From the NCBI GenBank assembly GCA_963921935.1, contig OY998179.1:57208222-57272221 (forward strand): a DNA stretch of 64,000 nucleotides. The letters run 5' to 3'. The notes below the pieces were generated by a model. It made no database searches. It had not been told where the DNA came from and saw only the letters and a program-made list of their open reading frames with translations. This document shows positions 56,604 to 64,000 of the stretch, piece after piece. The DNA is from Galeruca laticollis (lineage: Eukaryota > Arthropoda > Insecta > Coleoptera > Chrysomelidae). How positions within the stretch are numbered: the stretch's first letter is position 1; the number at the start of each line of letters is the position of its first letter. Made by a program: the position numbers and the translations under genes.

Positions 56604-57251
56604 GTGAAGAAAACCCTTCAGCAAGTCTGTGAAAGGTTTTATTGGACGAACAGCTCGGACGATGTGAAGGACTGGTGTAAGAAATGTACGACTTGTGCTA
56701 CGAGTAATGAACCACATCGCAAGAGAAAGGCACCTATGAAACAGTATAATGTTGGAAGCCCTTTCGAAAGGATTGCTTTAGACATCGCTGGACCATTTCC
56801 GACGACAGAAAATGGTGGTAAATACATCCTGGTTATAATAGATTATTTCACAAAATGGGTGGAAATTTACGCGATCCCGAATCAAGAGGTTACAACTGTC
56901 GCGGATGTATTGGTGAAAGAATTTATCAGCCGATATGGAGTGCCCTTGGAAGTCCACAGTGACCAGGGGAGAAATTTCGAAAGCCATCTATTCCAGGAGA
57001 TTTGCAACAAGCTGGGAATGAAGAAGGCCAGGACAACAACATTACATCCACAGTCAGCTGGAATGGTCGAGAGAATGAACAGGACTCGTGGAAAATACTT
57101 GTCCAAAGTAGTTTCCAGCCATCAAAGAGATTGGGACCAGTATCTTTCCCTATTCGCATTGGCTTACCGATCTGCCGTCAATGAGTCGACGGGTGAAACA
57201 CCTGCGACAATCCTGTTTGGACGTGAAATGAGGCTTCCTTGTGACCTGTAA
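56604..57251 (+). pseudogene. gypsy integrase, D,D-35-E intact
   Basis: The open part has 215 codons. Residues 1-40 are the end of the HHCC zinc domain (RFYW, then WCKKCTTC). The catalytic core has LDIAGPFPTT with Asp60, VHSDQGRNFES with Asp120 and PQSAGMVERMNRT with Glu156, giving the retroviral D,D(35)E spacing. Integrase inserts the reverse-transcribed DNA copy into the chromosome. The core ends with ETPATILFGREMRLPCDL, and a TAA stop replaces the next codon. The N-terminal histidines lie beyond the upstream frameshift. Confidence 0.85.
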
Positions 57252-57611
57252 TGGCTGTCGGCCTAGAGAAGATCTAGCAGGAGGAGGCTAGACGATATTC
57301 ATGAATTAGTTCGAAAAAATCTTCAAGTTGCCTGCGACAGAATGAAAAGTCAGTACGACACGCAGGCCACAGTAGGCGGTTTTAAAGAAGGGGACAAAAT
57401 CTGGTTACACAACCCGACGAGGAGAAAATGATTTACTCCAAAATTACAAAAATCCTGGCAAGGTCCATACTTAATCAAGAAAAGGATCAATGATGTTATA
57501 TGTCGCATAAGCAAGATCCCCAACGGAAAACCAAAAGTAGTTCACTAAAACCGACTAACGCCATTCGAAGGAGACCATGACCTAGAGAAAGGAGTAAACC
57601 ATATTCGAGAT
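57252..57611 (+). pseudogene. gypsy pol C-terminal domain
   Basis: In the integrase frame, RLDDIHELVRKNLQVACDRM, FKEGDKIWLHNPTRR, WQGPYLIKKRINDVICRI and the segment ending VVH-stop-NRLTPFEG form the usual C-terminal integrase extension with its SH3-like GPY/F module. In-frame stops are at 57249, 57261, about 57429 and about 57546. The sequence after NRLTPFEGDHDLE leads without a frame change into the macro-domain segment. Confidence 0.78.
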
Positions 57612-58145
57612 GTGTCTGACCCCATCTTCGATGAATTTATGGGCGCGTATGGAGGTACCGGTAAAGCTAGATATGGAGTAATTTCAGAACAACGACAAGA
57701 TTTGTTCACTCTCGTGGAAGATTATTCACTGGCATACAACATCCCCGCCCGTATCAAGAAAGCACGAGGGTTGGCAACTGTCTTTCGAAATAAGTTCGGG
57801 CAATTAGATTCCAGCCCCTGGCATGGGAGACTGAGACTGAAACATCGATCTACCTACCACGATGTGTGGGAAGCACTTCGAAACCTCCGAGACCATGTGT
57901 TAGAATCCAGCGTGAAGAAACTGGCTATGCCTAAGATAGCGAGTAACCAGTTGGATTGGCGAGTCATCAGGAACATGGTAGAGGTTATCTTCGAAGATAC
58001 CGGTGTCCAGATATTAATTTGCAGCTACATCCCTCGTTATCAGTATCTGATGAAGACGGTGTCCTGCTATTTCCATAAGATCGGAAAGTGTAGAAATGGG
58101 GCCAGTTGCCGATTCAAACATCCAGTCTCGGCTACACAAAAGTAA
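57612..58145 (+). pseudogene. Degenerate macro domain (TARG1/OARD1-like) plus CCCH finger, fused to gypsy pol
   Basis: This 177-codon stretch shares the pol frame. Residues 19-140 follow the order of TARG1-type macro domains: YGVI...RQDLFTLVEDYSLAYN, KKARGLATVFRNKFG, STYHDVWEALRNL, VKKLAMPKIA, LDWRVIRNMVEVIFEDTG and VQILIC. That fold binds ADP-ribose and in TARG1 removes it from glutamate. Here the segment between KFG and STYHD is about 30 residues shorter than expected, and the glycine/aspartate loop after MPKI is replaced by ASNQ, so activity is unlikely. Residues 152-170 form a C-X7-C-X5-C-X3-H zinc finger (CYFHKIGKC, SCRFKH), a type that often binds RNA. The macro assignment is by eye. 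Confidence 0.65.
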
Positions 58146-58148
58146 GTA

Positions 58149-58385
58149 GTGAAGTGTTTATATAAATTAATGTAAATGAATATACTGTGTATATAATATA
58201 AATTAGTGAATAAATAAATTAAGCTAGTAGACATAACATGTGTGTATAAATGTATCCCACCTGTAATAAAAACTTTTAAATAAATAAGAAAAATATTACA
58301 GCACAATAACAATCCGATTTTGGCCATTTTATTTTTGTCAGCGGCAGCATTGTGTTTGTGAATTATAATTGCAACGACTTCAAAA
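58149..58385. other. Spacer after the gypsy frame, possibly LTR remnant
   Basis: AT-rich, with several AATAAA sites on the + strand (58208-58290). No LTR ends could be matched. Confidence 0.35.
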
Positions 58386-58525
58386 ATGAATTTGGGTAAA
58401 TGTAAAAGTAGAATTTGGAATTGCTTTACAGCGATAAGACATGAAAACGAAGTTAAAGGGAAATTTAACTACTGTGGAGCAAATTACATTACCCATACCG
58501 ATAGAATGAGAAACCATATAATTAA
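58386..58525 (+). pseudogene. BED-type zinc finger fragment, probably from a hAT transposase
   Basis: From Met 58386 the frame reads SRIWNCFTAIRHENEVKGKF, NYCGANY, then DRMRNHIIKHQC. W-x-F followed by CxxC (here YCGxN, first Cys replaced by Asn) and Hx4-5H/C is the BED finger pattern at the N-terminus of many hAT transposases, where it binds DNA. No catalytic part follows. Confidence 0.6.
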
Positions 58526-58619
58526 ACATCAATGTTATCTGTTGTATAAATATGATACCATTCAAGTGATTGAAAATCTAGCTGAAATTCATTGCTCACA
58601 ATTTGATTCAAAGGTCTAT

Positions 58620-59275
58620 ATCTAATTTTAGGAATGTCTAGTGATTCCGAATTAAGAGCAGTGTTGCAGTTAATCCCTGCATGATAAGCAATAAAATCCA
58701 TACTCACCCACTCTGTGCATATATCAACATCAAAGTTTGTAATAAACAAATCAAGGAGAGACAGACCACGAGTAGGTACTTTTATAAATTGTATAAGGTT
58801 AAACATCTCTAATATGTCAATAAGTTGTGTCGTTAATGTGTTATCCAAGTTTAACAACAACAACACAAATAATATGATCATAATGTGAGAAAATATTTTC
58901 AAACATACTCTGTACATGATTAATGAATTGTACACTATTACCCTTTGGAGATGTATATACAGTACATATAGCAATGATGTAGTTGACAGTGGCTACTTTT
59001 ATCCATATATATTCAATAGTTTCATTACTATCAGACATGATAAATGTGTATTTAATATTATTCTTTACATACATACCAACACCACCTCCTCTAGTTGGTC
59101 TATCAATACACGCAAGATTGTGACCAGGCACACCTACTATATCATTACTAATCTGATTGTTAAGCCATGTTTCTGTTATTCCAATAACACCGCAGTCCAC
59201 ATCATTAATATAACTGAAGATCTATAAAGTGGGGAACTAACGAACGTACGTTGACATGTGCAACTGTGAACATCT
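58620..59275 (-). pseudogene. LINE endonuclease fragment (CR1/Jockey-like)
   Basis: Minus strand from Met near 59262: VAHVNVRSLVPHFIDLQ, then DCGVIGITETWLNNQIS (catalytic Glu), RPTRGGGVGMYVKNNIKYTF, WIKVATVNYIIAICTVYTSP, a disrupted GDFN motif (HIICVVVVKLG), then TTQLIDILEMFNLIQFIKVP and TRGLSLLDLFITN. It is the N-terminal domain of a LINE ORF2. The central catalytic Asp-Asn pair is lost through a frameshift. No RT belonging to it follows. Confidence 0.75.
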
Positions 59276-59677
59276 TTAAAAATTTTGACTAAGCGCAAAA
59301 AAATAACATATAATATAAATATGGTTACATTGAAGTGTGAAATAATCAGCTGTGACTAAGTTATTTCTGGGTATAAGGTGAACTAGAAGTATATTATCTT
59401 GTTGCACTAGCACTTTGAGACGTACTGCTGGTTAAATCCTTATAAGTGGGTAGAATAGTTGGTTTCAGAGTAGAACGCTGTTTGTTTGGAGAAGGTGCGG
59501 GAGTAGTGTTAACTGGTTTTTCTTGCTGTTGGTTATCCAAATCCTCAATAGCTAGAAGATCCTCGGCTAGGTAAGATTTTTATCCTCTACAAACAATTTG
59601 TTATTCATCTTTTTTTTTGGCAATGGACACGCTTGTCCTTCAGCCACACACAAATTGAAGAAATTCATTTTAAGTAC
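59276..59677. other. Spacer between two LINE fragments
   Basis: No domain could be assigned. It could hold the 3' untranslated end of the LINE at 59678-62034. Confidence 0.35.
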
Positions 59678-60727
59678 CTATAAAGTTAAATACTTATATT
59701 TTTTTATATGATTAAACAACAGATCATAAACAGAATCATCTCCAGTCGCGACCAACACTTTAATACACGTAGGAAATTGAACGCCTACTTTTATAAGACC
59801 ATCCACCAACTCATTACTAGAAAAACCCGCACAGCTGAAAAATACGGGATCTAGATCTGCGACCTCGTTATCATGTGGATAAAGTGGAGAATCTATTATT
59901 CCTATTTTATATAAATGAGATGGAAAACACCCATGATTCATTTTCAATCGAGTTAAGATTGTGCAGTATTTTTTATTGACTTTAACATTAAATATATGTG
60001 AAGTTTTCTTTGGCAGCTCTTTGTAGATAGAAAAATACGAGCTGGTTGAGTTTTTTGCTATTTCTGTGTAATAGTTATTCCAATCTCTGTAAATATTGAC
60101 TTTGAATAGACTGTTAAGGTCTCTATAACACGGAATTTTTAGAAAATTGTTACATACCCTCTCTTCTTTTGCGGCTTCATCAACTATCTCATTACCATAA
60201 ATACCATTGTGTGCTTTTGCCCATATAAATATAATTTTAACTTTTTTGAGTTCTAGCTGATATATTAAATTTTTAATCCTGCATATAATAAAATTATAAT
60301 ATTTAGTTGTTATATTTTTCATGCTCTCTAACACCGACTTTGAATCCGATACTATTATTGCACTTTGAACATTGTTTTCCGCACACCACTCCAAAGCTTT
60401 ATGTATGGTAACGGCTTCAGCTGTAAAAATGCTACAAATCTTTGATAATTGAAATTTAAAAATATCTTTACTGTTTTCTACGTAGAATGCACTACCAACT
60501 CCGTTCAGATTTTTGCTTTCATCTGTATAAATTATTGTGTATATATTATAATTGCTGATAATAGAATGTAATGAAGTTTTATTATAGGAGGGTAATTCAT
60601 TATAGTTCGGAAATATGACAGTGGGCTTTGGAAAAATATATTCATAGTTATGCATGAATACAGGCAATTTATCCATTGTTACAATGAATTGACAAAATTC
60701 ATTGATTTTAAGAAAGGCCGATGTCAA
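59678..60727 (-). pseudogene. LINE ORF2 C-terminal part with RNase H
   Basis: A 349-codon open stretch. Residues 1-65 are the end of the RT (LTSAFL-type, PVFMHNYEYIFPKPTVIFPN). RNase H follows with YTIIYTDESKNLNGVGSAFY (Asp), FTAEAVTIHKALEW (Glu), AIIVSDSKSVLESM (Asp) and HNGIYGNEIVDEAAKEE (Asp): all four catalytic acids are kept. The tail contains RLKMNHGCFPSHLYKIGI and ends KYKYLTL. RNase H would remove element RNA from the RNA-DNA hybrid. It is unusually long and open for a fragment that lacks a functional RT. Confidence 0.78.
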
Positions 60728-61352
60728 TAACGGAGAGTTTTTAATTCTCCAGTAGCGGTTGGTTGAGTATCAAACCTTGTGGAAGACCATTATGTACTAA
60801 TTTGGGCCCATACAATTCGTTGAAATGGTTTCTGACATATATTTCTCTACCATTCAAAATCTCATAAATATTATAGGCCGTTCTTTTATCAATACCTAAG
60901 TCTATCATTTTATTAAAAAGAATTCCTAAGTCCACTGAGTCATGGGCCCCTTTTAAATCTAAAAGTAAGCAAAGGAGATAGTCGTTTTTTGAATTGGACA
61001 GTTGAATATCCGTAATGAGTTCCGTAAAAGAAGTTTTATTATAGGAGGGTAATTCATTATAGTTTGGAAATATGACAGTGGGCTTTGGAAAAATAGATTC
61101 ATAGTTATGCATGAATACAGGCAATTTATCCATTGTTACAATGAATTGATAAAATTCATTGATTTTAAGAAAGGCCGATGTCAATAACGGAGAGTTTTTA
61201 ATATATAATATAATACCTAAGTCTGTCATTTTATTAAAAAGAATTCCTAAGTCCACTGAGTCATAGGCCCCTTTTAAATCTAAAAATAAGTAAAGGAGAT
61301 AGTCGTTTTTTTGAATTGGACAGTTGAATATCCATAATGAGTTCTGTCAAAG
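60573..61352. repeat. Rearranged duplication A-B-C then A'-C'
   Basis: A (60573-60745) and A' (61030-61202) are about 97 percent identical, offset 457 bp. C (60895-61029) and C' (61216-61352) match closely, offset 321 bp. Segment B (60746-60894) has no second copy. The simplest history is a tandem duplication of A-B-C followed by loss of B from one copy. Confidence 0.88.
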
Positions 61353-62034
61353 AATCGCGTGTACCTAAACCTCTCCTGTAACCAACCTGTGTTTTAGGAA
61401 GTAATGACTTAGCTTCAAGGTAATATTCTAATCTCGACTTGATCATTCTCTCGAATGTCTTTAATACACACGACATAAGAGAAATTGGTCTGTAAGAAGA
61501 AGGTAGTTCTGGATCTTTGCCTGTTTTATGAATTGATACAATCACGCATTTCTTTAATTCCTCTATTATTTCAGCTTTTAATCACCAATCGTTTAAAATA
61601 TTTAAAAGTAGTAATTTTGGTCTGTAAGAAGAAGGTAGTTCTGGATCTTTGCCTGTTTTATGAATTGATACAATCACGCATTTCTTTAATTCTTTTATTA
61701 TTTCAGCTTTTAACCACCAATCGTTTAAAATATTTAAAAGTAGTAATTTTGCATTTTCAGGTAGATTATATAACATTTTATAGGTGAAACCATCTAAACC
61801 AGGAGAAGTGTTTTTTGCCTTTTTGAGAGACAAATCTAGTTCCAACAAACTGAAAGGTTTATTTAAATTGTTAGGCTCTATGGATAAATATTCGTATGTG
61901 CTTAAGGGTAGGGAGGACTGAGGAGATTTTTGATGAATCTTTAAATTTGGAGGGTGCTTTAACAAGTCGTACACATTTAGTTCTTCTTTCAGGCTTTGTC
62001 TCGGTCCTTTCATTTTCTTCGTTAAGAGGTTCAT
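60741..62034 (-). pseudogene. LINE reverse transcriptase, scrambled and lacking YADD
   Basis: From 62034: FSLLELDLSLKKAKNTSPGL and DGFTYKMLYNLP, then VIVSIHKTGKDPELPSSYRP (present twice by duplication), ISLMSCVLKTFERMIKSRLE, KTQVGYRRGLGTRDSLTELI, and a DLKGAHDSVDLGILFNKM block (present twice). Next come YEILNGREIYVRNHFN and GLPQGLILNQP. The sequence then jumps to the region after the active site, so the catalytic YADD motif is absent. This RT cannot be functional. Confidence 0.75.
61487..61750. repeat. 132-bp tandem duplication
   Basis: Units 61487-61618 and 61619-61750 are nearly identical, each starting GGTCTGTAAGAAGAAGG. They encode the same RT segment (KTGKDPELPSSYRP) twice. Small differences include CCTC versus CTTT near the middle. 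Confidence 0.9.
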
Positions 62035-62169
62035 TGAAAAGTTCGTCTAGTCCGGTATTTCTTTGTCAGTTTCTTCCATTTGATCGTCGTTTTTAGTAGG
62101 TCTGATCCATTGTTTGTTTCTTCTATATCGTTTTCCGTCTATTTCTATGTCGTAGGATCTATCAGAAAG

Positions 62170-62844
62170 TTAATCTGTTATCTTTCCTTTGTTCCATGTA
62201 TTGTTTGTATGATTTGGTGTTGGTTTTACTCTTACTTCTTGTCCAATCTCCATTGATGGCAAATTTTTTGCTGCCTTGTCATAATAATGTTTACTCACTT
62301 TTCGCATGTGTTCTATGAGTTGTGGAATGTCTCCTTTGATTGTGTTTGGTCGTAGTAGCTTGCCATTGGTTGTGATGTTAGTTCTGGTGCGCCTGGACAT
62401 GAGTCATTGTGCTGGGCTGTAATCAATGTCATTAGTTGGTATGTTTTTCCATTTTAGAATGTTTAACCATATGTCTTCGTTTTCTTTTTTTGTTTTCTTC
62501 AATATGTTTTTTGCTATTTTACTGCTGACTCTGCTTTTCCATTACATTGGCTGTGATATGGAGATGAGGTAATATGTTTGAAATTCCATTCTTTGCTAAA
62601 TATCTTAAATTCTTGGCTTGTGAAAATTCTTGCATTGTCTGATATGAAAGTTTGAGGAATTCCATGGGTGGCAAAATGTCATTTGCACTTTTGAATTAGT
62701 GGCCGTATCTGGCTTTCTCAAAAGGTGTACCTCAAAGAAATCGGAGTAGTAGTCAACTAAGATTAGGTATTGTTTATCTTCAAATTGAAATGTGTCAGCT
62801 GCAATCTTTTCAAATGGTAGTATTGGTATTTCATGTGATTGCAT
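62170..62844 (-). pseudogene. gypsy integrase and pol C-terminal domain, decayed
   Basis: From 62844: MQSHEIPILPFEKIAADTFQ and FEDKQYLILVDYYSDFFEVH hold the first catalytic Asp (AADTF). A shortened block follows: PDTATNSKVQMTFCHPWNSS, then FHIRQCKNFHKPRI. The third catalytic region is damaged. The C-terminal domain (62400-62170) reads RRTRTNITTNGKLLRPNTIK, HYYDKAAKNLPSMEIGQEVR and NNTWNKGKITD, then SYDIEIDGKRYRRN near 62140-62100. It cannot be active. Confidence 0.75.
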
Positions 62845-63111
62845 GATTGATTTGGAGGTGTTTCGCTGCAGATTTCAGAATTTAGAATAAGATTTTTAAT
62901 GTCGTTGTTCATATTTGGCTAAAATATTGTGTCTTTTGCCCATCTTGAAGTTGAGTTTATGCCCATGCGTAGTGAATGTAGGTTTTTTAGCATGTTTGTT
63001 CTTAAGCTTGTGGGTATTAGCATTCTATATTCTTTGTATATAAGTCCATCTTGAATGGTCAATTCATCTCTGTTTCCAGTATACTTGCAGTTTTTCTGTG
63101 ACTTGTTCTTT

Positions 63112-63990
63112 TCATTCTGGCCATCCTATTGCTAATGTTGTTTTAAGTAGGATATACTCTTCATCTACGAGTGCCGTTTCTTTTATTTTTTTTAGTTCGT
63201 CTACCTGTAGGTTAGTTTCTTCACATAAGTTGATCTTATCTATTTCTTCAAATATTAATTTGTTAGTTGCGAATACTACGGCCATGTGTTTTTCATCTAT
63301 GATTTCATTTTTTCTGTCTTCTGTCTTCAATGCTCTGCTTAAAATGTCTGGTATTACCATTTCTGTGCCTTTCTTGTATTTAACGTTGAGGTTAAATTTT
63401 TGGAGTCTTAGTAGCATTCTTTGTAGTCTTTTGTGAGCTGAAGCTATTGGTCTTTTAAAAATGACTTGTAGTGGTTTATGGTCATTTTCAATTGTTATAT
63501 TGGCCTTGCCAATGATGTATTGTTGGCATTTTTCACCTGCAAATAATATACTTAGGCACTCTTTTTCTATTTGTGCATATTGTACTTCTGTGTTAGTTAG
63601 GCTTCTTGATATAAATGAGATTGGTTTGCCATTTTGTAGTAGAACAGCTTGTAGCCCATTTTTGCTTGAGTCACATTGTATGATGGTTACTTCTTTTTTT
63701 GGATTATAGTATGATATAATTGGTGTTCTGATTACCAGGTTTTTTATGGTTTCAAATGCTACTTCTTGTTCTTTTTCCCATTTCCAGATTTGATTTGATT
63801 TTGTCAGTTTTCTCAGTGGTTCGCTTAATCTTGAAAGTATTGGTAAGAATTTTGATAAGTATGTTGTGAACCACAAGAAACATTTGACTTCTAATTTGTT
63901 TTTTGGTGCTTGCATTGATCTAATACCTTGTATTTTTTTTGAATCAGCTTTGATTCCATCTGGTGTGAGTATATGTCCTAGGTATTTTAC
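63112..63990 (-). pseudogene. gypsy pol: RT end and RNase H
   Basis: The main open part (267 codons, from 63915) has FLWFTTYLSKFLPILSRLSE and PLRKLTK (RT thumb), then TIIQCDSSKNGLQAVLLQNG (first RNase H Asp), FISRSLTNTEVQYAQIEKEC (Glu), TIENDHKPLQVIF (Asp) and KKGTEMVIPDILSRAL at the C-terminal side. Sequence upstream to the window edge keeps the frame. The RT active site (YxDD) lies outside the window. It ends in a less conserved linker before integrase. Confidence 0.82.
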
Positions 63991-64000
63991 TTCTTTTAAT

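Larger units (their letters stand above)
56150..58145 (+). mobile_element. Ty3/gypsy retrotransposon, 3' part of pol plus extra domains
   Basis: Only the 3' portion survives, from the end of RNase H to the end of the long frame. The same reading frame runs from integrase (56604) through the pol C-terminus to the stop at 58146-58148, with four in-frame stops between 57249 and 57548 but no frame change. No long terminal repeats, gag or env were recognised. The integrase is of the type annotated in insects as transposon 412-like. Confidence 0.75.
59678..62034 (-). mobile_element. I-type LINE fragment (RT and RNase H) with internal duplications
   Basis: The minus strand holds, in order, the RT N-terminal half, a shortened RT, a tether and an RNase H. 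The endonuclease and 5' part are missing: the fragment begins next to Ty3/gypsy sequence near 62040. Two separate duplications (60573-61352 and 61487-61750) scramble the RT coding region. The RT active-site YADD block is deleted. Confidence 0.75.
62045..64000 (-). mobile_element. Ty3/gypsy retrotransposon pol, runs off the window
   Basis: On the minus strand, pol enters at the right edge within the reverse transcriptase (VKYLGHILTPDGIKADSKKI) and continues through RNase H, integrase pieces and the C-terminal domain, ending near 62050. It is unrelated in detail to the + strand element at 56150-58145 and belongs to the K02A2.6-like group by motif style. Stops and a deletion in integrase show decay. 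Confidence 0.8.

Noticed and set aside
57252..58385. An env-like gene after the gypsy pol
   Set aside because: The extra frame lacks a signal peptide, transmembrane segment or cleavage site and instead shows macro-domain and zinc-finger motifs.
1..64000. tRNA, rRNA, CRISPR arrays, bacterial promoters or terminators
   Set aside because: None were recognised; the spliced gene and transposon types are eukaryotic, and repeats found are transposon ends or tandem duplications.

Overview
The window is AT-rich animal DNA, most likely from an insect. Its one clear host gene has spliced GT-AG introns, and almost everything else is debris from arthropod-type transposons (piggyBac-like, pogo, mariner, hAT, MULE, RTE and I-type LINEs, Ty3/gypsy). 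A beetle would fit, but nothing here proves the order. I see no rRNA, tRNA, CRISPR array or bacterial-style operon.

Host gene. Tom40, the channel subunit of the mitochondrial outer-membrane import complex, lies on the + strand from 37661 to 49363. It has five coding exons that join in frame to 327 codons. Intron 2 (8.8 kb) and intron 4 (1.75 kb) hold several dead transposons. A nested fold-back element ends about 270 bp upstream of the start codon. A poly(A) signal follows at 49616.

Left part (1-37 kb). An RTE-type LINE (1545-7880) has an inverted 5' segment. It is split by a piggyBac-like element with TTAA flanks, which is itself split by a small TA-flanked TIR element; a hAT MITE with a perfect 8-bp duplication splits the LINE again. 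Then come a hAT-like element, a pogo relic, a FLYWCH-MULE transposase, a pogo element with both ends, a TIR element, a mariner-like element with 590-bp inverted repeats, a second RTE LINE with ORF1 and ORF2 on the minus strand, a third pogo, a Tc1 fragment and a core-deleted piggyBac derivative.

Right part (49.8-64 kb). A ZMYM1-like hAT relic on the minus strand is split by a nearly complete I-type LINE, flanked by an unusually long (about 200 bp) direct duplication of the hAT sequence. Next is the 3' part of a Ty3/gypsy pol on the + strand. Its frame continues past integrase into a degenerate macro domain related to TARG1/OARD1, then a CCCH zinc finger; this is the most unusual coding arrangement in the window. 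A BED zinc-finger fragment, a LINE endonuclease fragment, an internally duplicated I-type LINE and a second Ty3/gypsy pol running off the right edge complete the window.

Apart from Tom40, no coding region is fully intact: nearly all carry stops, frameshifts or deletions. Distances, reading frames, inverted repeats and target-site duplications were read by eye; family names rest on motif recognition without database searches.
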